NCBI GenBank assembly: GCA_016215715.1
Contig: JACRIG010000117.1
Span: 1-14,787 of the forward strand
Direction: 5' to 3'
DNA length: 14,787 bases
DNA from: Candidatus Peregrinibacteria bacterium
GTDB lineage: Bacteria > Patescibacteriota > Gracilibacteria > Peribacterales > Peribacteraceae
The notes beneath the pieces are model-generated. The model was not told the origin of the DNA. It ran no database searches and saw only the letters and a list, made by a program, of their open reading frames with translations. The translations under genes were made by a program, and so were the position numbers. Shown piece after piece: positions 6,195-11,337 of this stretch; position 1 is the first letter of the stretch, and each line of letters begins with the position of its first letter.

Positions 6195-6647
6195 ATGGAA
6201 ATCCTCCTCCTTCAGGACATCAAAGGCATCGGGAAAAAGAACGACCTCCTCGTCGTGGGAGACGGCTTTGCCCTCAACAATCTGCTCCCGCGCCGTATTG
6301 CCCTCGTCGCGACACCCCTTGTGCGTCGCCGCTACGCCGAACTCATCCGCAAGCGTGCGGAGGAGCGGGAGACAGAGCGTCAGATTCAGGTGGGTGCGGT
6401 ACAGGCGATTAACGGAAAGGTCGTCACCTTCGCGAAGAAAGTAACGAAGACCGGCAAGCTCTACGGCGCCATCAACGAAGACATGATCGCCGCCGCGCTC
6501 AAGGATCAGCACAGCATTGATATCGCGGCAAGCGCCATCGATCTCCCCGAGCACATCAAGGCCGTCGGCACCTTCAGCGCGAAAGTCGCAATGGGCCAGC
6601 AGCAGGCGGTGATTCAGGTGAAGGTGGAGGCGGAGAAGGCGAAATAG
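6195..6647 (+). CDS. rplI: Ribosomal protein bL9
   Basis: 150 aa from ATG 6195. The start is fixed by the family N-terminus MEILLLQDIKGIGKKNDLL; extensions from upstream in-frame ATGs (6138, 6168) are not L9-like and overlap the promoter or predicted start. The N-terminal domain contains VGDGFALNNLLPRRIALVAT. A charged connecting helix follows (RRYAELIRKRAEERETERQ), then a C-terminal domain with GKLYGAINEDMIAAAL and IDLPEHIKAVGTF. bL9 binds 23S rRNA near the L1 stalk and helps maintain the reading frame. Length is normal. No Shine-Dalgarno (CCTTCT precedes the ATG). Confidence 0.95.
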   Translation: MEILLLQDIKGIGKKNDLLVVGDGFALNNLLPRRIALVATPLVRRRYAELIRKRAEERETERQIQVGAVQAINGKVVTFAKKVTKTGKLYGAINEDMIAAALKDQHSIDIAASAIDLPEHIKAVGTFSAKVAMGQQQAVIQVKVEAEKAK

Positions 6648-6743
6648 TTTTCATTGCCAAAGAAAGCTCAGGCCATGCGTTCGCGCTTGGCGAGATTGCT
6701 GTTGCGAACAAGCAATGGATTCCACTCCGGAATCAATCTGGAC

Positions 6744-6749
6744 TATGAT
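6744..6749 (+). promoter_or_regulatory. -10 box (TATGAT) before the tRNA-Ile fragment
   Basis: TATGAT lies 8 nt before G1 of the partial tRNA-Ile copy. The upstream sequence from about 6719 (ATTCCACTCCGG...) is a diverged duplicate of that preceding the complete tRNA (from about 6838, ATTCCACTTCGG...), so promoter and tRNA start were duplicated together. Confidence 0.55.
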
Positions 6750-6754
6750 AGCAA

Positions 6755-6834
6755 CATGGGCCAGTAGCTCAGTTGGGTCGAGGATCGCCTGCGATCCGAG
6801 CAAATCAAAAAGCAGCGCGTGCTCTAACCAACTG
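6755..6834 (+). other. tRNA-Ile-linked module: 5' tRNA fragment + hairpin + antisense D-arm
   Basis: Same plan as the tRNA-Val module. (1) Positions 6755-6776 repeat exactly 22 nt of the true tRNA start (CAT plus tRNA nt 1-19; real copy 6874-6895). (2) Positions 6782-6797 form a hairpin, GGATCG-CCTG-CGATCC. (3) The linker reads CAAATCAAAAAG (6801-6812). (4) Positions 6819-6834 read GTGCTCTAACCAACTG, the exact reverse complement of tRNA nt 13-28 (6889-6904). A 39-nt spacer with a -10 box follows, exactly as long as in the Val case. Module length is 80 nt against 79. The antisense part can pair with CAGTTGG of the fragment (7 bp) or with the D-arm of the full tRNA (16 bp). Function unknown. Confidence 0.85.
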
Positions 6835-6862
6835 GAGATTCCACTTCGGGTTGATTTTGGAA

Positions 6863-6868
6863 TATGAT
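6863..6868 (+). promoter_or_regulatory. -10 box (TATGAT) of tRNA-Ile
   Basis: TATGAT ends 8 nt before tRNA G1, matching the other three tRNA-type starts. No strong -35 is seen at 16-18 nt. Confidence 0.55.
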
Positions 6869-6876
6869 ATTCCCAT

Positions 6877-6953
6877 GGGCCAGTAGCTCAGTTGGTTAGA
6901 GCACCGGACTTATAAACCGGGGGTCGATGGTTCAAATCCCTCCTGGCCCACCA
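6877..6953 (+). tRNA. tRNA-Ile(UAU), CCA encoded, with two stem mismatches
   Basis: Acceptor GGGCCAG/CTGGCCC pairs fully. The D-arm is GCTC-AGTTGGTTA-GAGC. The anticodon arm CCGGA-CTTATAA-ACCGG gives anticodon TAT but has an A-A mismatch next to the loop. The T-arm GATGG-TTCAAAT-CCCTC has a central T-C mismatch. Discriminator A and CCA (6951-6953) are present. UAU reads AUA (Ile). Most bacteria instead read AUA with a CAU anticodon modified by TilS, so a UAU isoacceptor is unusual. The two mismatches may mean a tolerated divergent tRNA or the beginning of decay. A module at 6755-6834 precedes it; no clear terminator follows. Confidence 0.85.
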
Positions 6954-7132
6954 TCAATTATCCAAAGAACGACTTTTTGGCTTGCAGAAGACAAGGAAGT
7001 TCGACTACTCCTGGAAGGTCTCCAGAAGGTGAAAACTTGATTTCGTTTATCTCAAGAGCAAAAGCCAGTTCAAATCCCGCTAGCTCTCTCCTCTGGTCGA
7101 CTTTGCACACTTCTCAGGATGAGAATGAGATC

Positions 7133-7160
7133 TTGTATGAAGATAAGATTTCGATACTGT
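7133..7160 (+). promoter_or_regulatory. Promoter: TTGTAT - 16 nt - TACTGT
   Basis: The -35 is at 7133-7138 and the -10 at 7155-7160. The ATG at 7169 is 8 nt downstream, matching the leaderless spacing of rpsP. This supports 7169 rather than the far upstream ATG at 6977 as the real start. Confidence 0.45.
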
Positions 7161-7168
7161 TGTCTACG

Positions 7169-7897
7169 ATGACACCTATCGAAGACACACTTTCCAGTTT
7201 CGGCATTAAGATGGCTATTGATTCGCTCACAAGCGAGATACGGCAACATCGCACTCTTGCGGATTTAGCAAAGCCAGATGCCTTTATGAAGGCGGCAGAA
7301 GAATCGCATGGACTGATACGCGAGAACTTCAAGGAATGGCGAGACTATCTATACAAGTACATTCTCATGATGACGACCGTTACAGGATTTTTCACGACGC
7401 TAATGAGCGCCAAGTGGACGAGGGTAGTCCCTGATCCTGTGACAGTCTATTGGGCGTTTGGACTGATGGGTGGTTCGATCTTCGTCGGCATGATCGCCAT
7501 CTTTGTGACGATCTTCATCGAACGGCAGATAATCGATTCACACGTTCTATTTGCTCTTCCGACGAGTAAAGACCGCGACCCTGACATTAACCCTATCGAC
7601 GCACACAAGATGGGATCGCGCGAGTCTATCGCAGAGAACGAAGCAAAACTGGAAGTCGAAACAGATGAGAAGCAACGGGCAATTCTAAAAATGCGTATCA
7701 AAGCCGACAAGCGTCACTTGCGGCTTATGTACTTCGTTGCCGCCCCCGTTACATGGTACGAGTATGTGAGACTCGGTACGACGGCACTTATGGTAATTCT
7801 CTCATTAACTGGGATTGGGATTTTAATGAATGAATTACTTTCACATGCAGTTGCCGAACCAACAACTCCAATAATTCAAGCTCCTCAAGGAACATGA
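7169..7897 (+). CDS. Three-helix membrane protein of unknown function
   Basis: 242 aa from ATG 7169, chosen because a promoter sits immediately upstream and the 64 residues of the longer frame (from 6977) look non-coding. A charged soluble N-terminus (1-60) is followed by transmembrane segments at about 62-81 and 93-117. A charged, coiled-coil-prone cytoplasmic region (about 147-185, with AENEAKLEVETDEKQRAIL) precedes a third helix at 200-221. I do not recognise the family. Codon use is more AT-rich than in the flanking core genes, and the gene sits directly after tRNA-Ile, suggesting acquisition. Its stop overlaps the start of the next gene (ATGA, 7894-7897), so translation of the acetyltransferase is probably coupled to it. 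Confidence 0.7.
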   Translation: MTPIEDTLSSFGIKMAIDSLTSEIRQHRTLADLAKPDAFMKAAEESHGLIRENFKEWRDYLYKYILMMTTVTGFFTTLMSAKWTRVVPDPVTVYWAFGLMGGSIFVGMIAIFVTIFIERQIIDSHVLFALPTSKDRDPDINPIDAHKMGSRESIAENEAKLEVETDEKQRAILKMRIKADKRHLRLMYFVAAPVTWYEYVRLGTTALMVILSLTGIGILMNELLSHAVAEPTTPIIQAPQGT

Positions 7898-8340
7898 AAA
7901 TACATCTAGCTAAATTCAAAGAGGCAGACTTTCCAGAATATAAAAGCTGGTACAAGGACGCTGATTTAAATTTACGCCTAGGCCCAATGGATGATGAATG
8001 GCTGGAGCACGTGACGAAAGCAACAGATGGATCTCAGTACAGCTTTTTCCGTGATGAAGAACTGATCGCGGTAGTGGGGATCAAGTTTCCGAACAATCAA
8101 TATCCCGCCTACTACATTACCGACTTTGCAATGAAACCTGGACTACGGGGTCAAGGCATTGGTACTGAGGTGCTCTCAGAGCTCATCAAGCAACATGTAT
8201 TGGAACCCGATCAGACATGGAGGGCGTTCATTGATGTGAAAAATCCGAAGGCAAAAATATTCTTCGAAAAAAATGGTTGGGCATGCACAACTAATGAACC
8301 AGACGAACATGGGATGTTCATGCTTGAACTCAAGAAATAG
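7894..8340 (+). CDS. GNAT-family N-acetyltransferase
   Basis: 148 aa. The acetyl-CoA-binding motif A is clear: a beta strand (AYYITDFAMKPG) followed by LRGQGIGTEVLSELI (R-G-Q-G-I-G at about residues 84-89). Motif B follows with FIDVKNPKAKIFFEKNGW, where an Asn and the F-x-x-x-GW ending are typical. The N-terminus (LAKFKEADFPEYKSWYKD) also fits. Such enzymes acetylate small molecules or protein N-termini; the substrate cannot be told. The start codon overlaps the preceding stop (ATGA). AT-rich codon use matches the preceding gene rather than the core genes. Confidence 0.85.
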   Translation: MKIHLAKFKEADFPEYKSWYKDADLNLRLGPMDDEWLEHVTKATDGSQYSFFRDEELIAVVGIKFPNNQYPAYYITDFAMKPGLRGQGIGTEVLSELIKQHVLEPDQTWRAFIDVKNPKAKIFFEKNGWACTTNEPDEHGMFMLELKK

Positions 8341-8378
8341 AGTGGACTTGCATCGTTCCAGTTTAGGAGCGTGTTCGC

Positions 8379-8407
8379 TTGAATATTTTTGCGAAGCGAT
8401 TCTATGG
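8379..8407 (+). promoter_or_regulatory. Promoter: TTGAAT - 17 nt - TATGGT
   Basis: The -35 is at 8379-8384 and the -10 at 8402-8407, with optimal spacing; the ATG at 8418 follows 10 nt later. This marks 8418 as the likely start of the small gene and makes the TTG at 8379 part of the promoter. Confidence 0.45.
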
Positions 8408-8417
8408 TCTGCTCACT

Positions 8418-8576
8418 ATGGCCAACTTCAGAGACCAACTCCCCAAGAAATACAAAGACATCGACTTCACCAATGCGATTGCATTGCTTGTCTTAATGCA
8501 ACAGATTCAAGAAGAAGAACCTCTCTCCGACCCAGACGTCGTTGTGATTGATAGAGATGGGAAGTGGTTGTATTGA
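8418..8576 (+). CDS. Small hypothetical protein, 52 aa
   Basis: MANFRDQLPKKYKDIDFTN, a short hydrophobic Leu/Met-rich helix (AIALLVLMQQI), then an acidic segment (QEEEPLSDPDVVVIDRDGKW) ending in LY. Not recognised. It is preceded by a plausible promoter and has a sensible amino-acid composition, so it may be real. It follows the acetyltransferase by 77 nt in the AT-rich accessory stretch. An alternative TTG start at 8379 would add 13 residues that overlap the promoter. Confidence 0.5.
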   Translation: MANFRDQLPKKYKDIDFTNAIALLVLMQQIQEEEPLSDPDVVVIDRDGKWLY

Positions 8577-8755
8577 GTTCGGAATTACTCCCGGAAGCTC
8601 TTTGACGAAATGGAAATCACATGACTAGTGCAAATGGCAATGTATTAGAGTTGCTAAGAGCCCAAATGGTCATATCCAGTGTTTTCTTCAGTCCAAGAAG
8701 TGTTTTACTTGCGGTAACCGCATCGGTTTTGAGAGGATTGTGTAGTTCGGAATTA
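8576..8755. other. Gene-poor stretch bounded by a 12-nt direct repeat
   Basis: No convincing complete gene. AGTTCGGAATTA occurs at 8576-8587 and again at 8744-8755. Just before the second copy, one plus frame ends in QCFLQSKKCFTCGNRI and then stops (TAG 8742-8744). That resembles a C-x-x-C zinc-ribbon end, but the open frame begins after a stop near 8620 and has no ATG. This looks like decayed sequence, and the repeat may mark an insertion or deletion scar. Confidence 0.3.
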
Positions 8756-8792
8756 ACCCTACATGCTCCACCAAGTTCCTTCTTTTGAGACT

Positions 8793-9253
8793 TCAATGAG
8801 CTTTTCTTGGCGCTTTGTAGAGGCGATTTTCGATAGTCGTCTGGTAACGGAGGTAGACCGACGAGAGCCGCTCCACGTCTTCGTGATGTATGACGGGTTT
8901 GTAACTCTCCTCGTCGTAGTCAATGAAACTCAACCTTCTGAATACGGGCGGCTTCACCCGCGACAGCATGAACTCCCGTTCGCTTTGGCGGCGCGGTGGA
9001 GCATGAGGCAACAGACTGCGATGAGTTCGACCAACACGCGTTCGGTAAATCCGACGGGCTGATGTTCGTCGTACAGTTGCCGCAGGTAGCCGTCGTACAC
9101 GTTGCCCTCATAATCGGTGCGGAATGTGCCGAGGATGCCGTGCTTCTTCGCCTTCCAGCGCACGATGAACTTGCCGCGGAGAGTTTTCACGCCGCCCCGA
9201 GAGCCGTTGAGACGGCTCGCAGTTTTGCGTTTTTCAGAGATAGCAGTCGGCAT
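8793..9253 (-). pseudogene. Frameshifted gene of an uncharacterised 'GGxKTxxGK...KHGI' protein family
   Basis: From ATG 9253 one minus frame encodes an N-terminal part with ASRLNGSRGGVKTLRGK, RWKAKKHGILGTF and a helix YDEHQPVGFTERVLVELIA, then degenerates at LMLHRAAKANGSS. A second frame picks up the expected continuation EREFMLSRV and ends in VERLSSVYLRYQTTIENRLY (stop at 8793). Joining them near 8981 needs one extra base and gives about 150 aa. From memory, widespread proteins of unknown function share this order: a TGPKTPEGK-like start, KHGL, a helix ending QPVG...LVERIA, and a C-terminal RYE..LERRLYRAL. The disruption is therefore a single-base deletion in the gene or a sequence error. 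It lies downstream of a terminator and in an accessory region. Confidence 0.6.
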
Positions 9254-9267
9254 AGCTGTATTGCAGC

Positions 9268-9302
9268 AAAAACGGCGACCGCCCTCCGAGAGGGAGGCCG
9301 CC
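9268..9302 (-). terminator. Terminator after the 76-aa gene
   Basis: On the minus strand GGCG...CCTCC-CTCTC-GGAGG...CGCC (9302-9274) forms a two-part GC stem followed by GTTTTTG (9272-9268). It lies 27 nt past the stop at 9329, so the following minus-strand gene probably has its own transcription. Confidence 0.6.
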
Positions 9303-9328
9303 TGTGCCGTGGCATCGGTGCGCGACGA

Positions 9329-9559
9329 TCAGCCGTTCTGGACAGAAACGATCAGCTCCTCCACCTCGGTGAGGGGAAAATCGATCGGAACCTCCCGCGC
9401 CCCGCCGCCTTCCCAGCAGACGATGACTCGAAACGTCGAGCCTTCATTTTGGATGTCCACCCTGTCGAGCTGGTTCCCAGGGACGTCGATTACCTGGGAA
9501 GTGTCATTCGACTTGCGGAACCATCCGCCAGCGCGGCGCATCGCGATCTTGACCTTCAT
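9329..9559 (-). CDS. Small hypothetical protein, 76 aa
   Basis: Begins MKVKIAMRRAGGWFRKS. An alternating beta-type pattern follows (LDRVDIQNEGSTFRVIVCWEGGGAREVPIDF), then PLTEVEELIVSVQNG. Not recognised. The start at 9559 is supported by a strong Shine-Dalgarno, GGAGG followed by AAAACG and ATG, unusual for this window, where core genes lack one. A near-consensus promoter (9707-9735) lies about 140 nt upstream and a terminator follows, so it looks like a self-contained transcription unit. The Shine-Dalgarno and the accessory context suggest foreign origin. Confidence 0.65.
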   Translation of the reverse strand: MKVKIAMRRAGGWFRKSNDTSQVIDVPGNQLDRVDIQNEGSTFRVIVCWEGGGAREVPIDFPLTEVEELIVSVQNG

Positions 9560-9631
9560 CGTTTTCCTCCCCCACGGCATCCTCTTTCTCGCGCTGTCCG
9601 CGATAGAGTACCGTGGAAAGCGCGTACCAGC

Positions 9632-9650
9632 TCGGCGGAACTCCCGCCGA
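9632..9650 (-). other. Hairpin in the 5' leader of the 76-aa gene
   Basis: TCGGCGG (9632-9638) pairs perfectly with CCGCCGA (9644-9650) across a 5-nt loop. It lies within the roughly 140-nt leader between the promoter and the ATG at 9559. There is no U tract, so it is not a terminator by itself; it may be a regulatory or stabilising structure. Confidence 0.4.
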
Positions 9651-9706
9651 CGCTGCCCAGAAAGAGGGTGAATAGGGGAGAATGATGTGAAGGAACAGAG
9701 TACGCC

Positions 9707-9735
9707 ATTATAACGCTTTTTTCCGACATTGCCAA
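9707..9735 (-). promoter_or_regulatory. Near-consensus promoter: TTGGCA - 17 nt - TATAAT
   Basis: On the minus strand the -35 TTGGCA is at 9735-9730, the spacer is 17 nt and the -10 is a perfect TATAAT at 9712-9707. The predicted start is near 9700. It is the best sigma70 promoter in the window and drives the gene beginning at 9559. Confidence 0.8.
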
Positions 9736-9804
9736 CACGGCGACCAACCGAAACAGGCAGGGTTGCGGATGTGTTGGGTGTTGAAATCGCCTTTCACTAC
9801 AAAA

Positions 9805-9969
9805 TCACGGCTCCACGAATCTGCATATCTGACCACCGGTCGTCTTCATCTCCGTGCGGTTCTTCGGATCTTTTCGTCGCTTCGCATCCTCGACTTCTAG
9901 GCGCTGCATCATCGCCACCAAAGCGACATACTTGGGATCGGTCACGCCAGGTCGGAGGTGCACGGACAT
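9805..9969 (-). CDS. Micro-ORF, 54 aa, unknown
   Basis: MSVHLRPGVTDPKYVALVAM, then a charged helix (QRLEVEDAKRRKDPKNRTEM) and a short tail ending CRFVEP. Its ATG comes 3 nt after the stop of the preceding micro-ORF (TGA-TTT-ATG), an operon-like arrangement that argues both are or were translated. Composition is protein-like. No homology recognised, and no Shine-Dalgarno beyond the coupling. Confidence 0.45.
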   Translation of the reverse strand: MSVHLRPGVTDPKYVALVAMMQRLEVEDAKRRKDPKNRTEMKTTGGQICRFVEP

Positions 9970-9972
9970 AAA

Positions 9973-10146
9973 TCAGTAGGCAATGGCTTCGGAAAAGAGT
10001 GTAGCGTGGGCGGGGTCTTTTTGGTAGCGCATCGCGGAGAAGCGGCAGATTTGCTCGATCACTTGCGGCGAACGCATGAGGGTGCGTATAAGGTGTGCAA
10101 GATTGCTATGATCTAGTCCACCATTCGACTCGCTGCGCTCGCTCAT
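9973..10146 (-). CDS. Micro-ORF, 57 aa, unknown, with a repeat-derived N-terminus
   Basis: The first residues (MSERSESNGG) are encoded by the interspersed repeat at 10122-10146 and may not be native. The rest reads HSNLAHLIRTLMRSPQVI, EQICRFSAMRYQKD, PAHATLFSEAIAY, a plausible helical protein or the C-terminal end of a longer one cut off by the repeat. It is followed 3 nt later by a second micro-ORF. Function unknown. If it is a truncated gene, upstream coding sequence has been lost. Confidence 0.45.
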   Translation of the reverse strand: MSERSESNGGLDHSNLAHLIRTLMRSPQVIEQICRFSAMRYQKDPAHATLFSEAIAY

Positions 10147-10197
10147 GGTCCTCGGCTGCGACCTCGGGCCACTATTAATAAACGAATGAGTCGAATG
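10122..10197. repeat. Interspersed repeat with 10-bp inverted arms
   Basis: CATTCGACTC (10122-10131) and GAGTCGAATG (10188-10197) are perfect inverted arms around 56 nt. The left part, CGACTCGCTGCGCTCGCTCA, is of a type often seen between genes in uncultured bacterial genomes. The sequence beyond the right arm (TTGAGCGAAGTCACAGCGGA) has a similar low-complexity GCG/GAG style. The repeat occupies much of the 132-nt gap before the secreted Cys-rich gene. Confidence 0.5.
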
Positions 10198-10242
10198 ACA
10201 TTGAGCGAAGTCACAGCGGAATCGAAAAACCCTCCAATTCCC

Positions 10243-10271
10243 TTGTCAGCATAAAATCTGACTGGTAGCGT
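10243..10271 (+). promoter_or_regulatory. Possible promoter of the Cys-rich gene: TTGTCA - 17 nt - TAGCGT
   Basis: The -35 TTGTCA (10243-10248) is good and the -10 TAGCGT (10266-10271) is poor, but the 7-nt distance to the ATG at 10279 fits the leaderless pattern. TAAAAT at 10252-10257 is an alternative -10 giving a short leader. Confidence 0.3.
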
Positions 10272-10278
10272 CCCATTC

Positions 10279-11241
10279 ATGAACACCCCCCGCACCCTCC
10301 TCATTGGTTTTAGCGTAACGCTCGGCACATTAACTCTTGCAGCGTCTGCAAGCATGGCAGCGCCGCGGTCTGTTGTTTTTAACGGCAACACCTATTACGT
10401 CGTCAACGGCAATGACCCGAAGATGGATACCGGAGATGAAGTCTGTGCGAGCGTCGGGAAGGTCTTCGATTCCTACAAATCGATCAACACAAACGCTATC
10501 TGCAAACTCCTCCACCCCAATGCCCGGGAACTCACGAGCGTGAACGGCAGCAAAGCGGGGTTCTACTGCAACGGCGCTCCCCAGCAGGGCATCGCCTGCG
10601 CCCCGAACAAGAACACATGTCAGGTATGTCCCGCCTGTAACCTGAATGAAGCGGCTGCCGGAAACTCCGCCATCGGCCAGCACTTCGCCGAGATGTACGT
10701 GTGGTGCAGGGTGAAGGGCGCCGCCGCTTCCTCGTCGAAGAAAGCGAATACGTACGGCCCTCTCCCGATGCCGAAGTCTGCGAGCAAGGCAAGTGTCCGC
10801 AGGATTGTGACCCGAAGCAGCGCGGCGCGCAGCAGCGCACCGTCACGAAACAGCATCACCTGCACCTTCTCCCAGCAGCCACTGAAGAAAGTTACCTGCG
10901 GAGCCTACAAGGCCGCTGACACCTACTGTGCGCTGGTGATGCAGTCAACGTACGCAAAGTCCATCCTCTGCCAGGACATAGGCAAGGTGGTTTGCTCCAT
11001 TCCCTGCACTGCCCCCGGCATTCAGAACTTCAGACAGTGCGCGTTCGGCGGGGTGAAGAGCGGCTCCTGTCCGGCTCCGGCCGCGTCTTCAAAACCGGCG
11101 CTCAAGCGTGTCGGCCAGACCTGCCAGCACGGCGGCGAGTGCAATACCAGCTACTGCGTCGGCGTTCCCGATTACTACAAAGGGATGCAGTACTTCTGCT
11201 CGTGTAGTCAGTGGAAATATGATACGTCGTGCGGAAAGTAA
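10279..11241 (+). CDS. Secreted cysteine-rich protein of unknown function
   Basis: 320 aa. A signal peptide (MNTPRTLLIGFSVTLGTLTL, cleavage likely after ASMA near residue 27) leads into a Cys-rich module (about 30-138, with 8 Cys and the motif TCQVCPACNLNEAAAGN). A Ser/Ala/Lys-rich linker (about 139-193) joins a second module (about 194-262, with ITCTFSQQPLKKVTCGAY). After a short Pro/Ala linker comes a C-terminal module with GQTCQHGGECNTSYCVG and FCSCSQWKYDTSCGK, resembling a small EGF-like or Cys-knot fold. I count 22 cysteines, an even number compatible with disulfides and extracellular location. Family not recognised. It lies alone between repeats, convergent with the CCA-adding-type gene. 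Confidence 0.8.
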   Translation: MNTPRTLLIGFSVTLGTLTLAASASMAAPRSVVFNGNTYYVVNGNDPKMDTGDEVCASVGKVFDSYKSINTNAICKLLHPNARELTSVNGSKAGFYCNGAPQQGIACAPNKNTCQVCPACNLNEAAAGNSAIGQHFAEMYVWCRVKGAAASSSKKANTYGPLPMPKSASKASVRRIVTRSSAARSSAPSRNSITCTFSQQPLKKVTCGAYKAADTYCALVMQSTYAKSILCQDIGKVVCSIPCTAPGIQNFRQCAFGGVKSGSCPAPAASSKPALKRVGQTCQHGGECNTSYCVGVPDYYKGMQYFCSCSQWKYDTSCGK

Positions 11242-11244
11242 ACT

Positions 11245-11280
11245 CCTTCTCCTATTGGGAGAAGGTTGGGATGAGGGGAG
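11245..11280. repeat. Intergenic palindromic repeat, copy 2
   Basis: CCTTCTCC (11245-11252) and GGAGAAGG (11258-11265) form an 8-bp hairpin, followed by TTGGGATGAGGGGAG. Copy 3 read on the opposite strand has the same order: a hairpin of GGAGAGGG type, then TTAGGGAGAGGGG. The hairpin starts 4 nt after the stop codon of the Cys-rich gene and may stabilise or end its mRNA. Confidence 0.6.
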
Positions 11281-11337
11281 TGGGCGTCGGAGGTGCGTTT
11301 GTGCCCAGTAAAACTTATAATTGCATATCCCGACACA

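Noticed and set aside
6977..7168. N-terminal extension of the three-helix membrane protein from ATG 6977
   Set aside because: Low-complexity, non-helical sequence, with a promoter just before ATG 7169. A tRNA T-loop-like string (GTTCAAATCCC) near 7067 was also considered, but it forms no T stem.
8621..8744. Zinc-ribbon-like frame ending KKCFTCGNRIGFERIV
   Set aside because: No ATG/GTG/TTG start was found in the short frame after the preceding stop, and only one clear C-x-x-C knuckle at the end. Kept only as a note on decayed sequence.
8996..9685. Long plus-strand open frame (229 aa) and an overlapping 184-aa frame
   Set aside because: They lie opposite a minus-strand gene with a strong Shine-Dalgarno, promoter and terminator, and opposite a recognisable frameshifted gene. 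Their sequence is Arg/Pro/Ala-rich without domain features.
9556..9747. 63-aa minus frame upstream of the 76-aa gene
   Set aside because: Its start and first residues overlap the -35/-10 region (TTGGCA...TATAAT), so it lies largely in untranslated leader.
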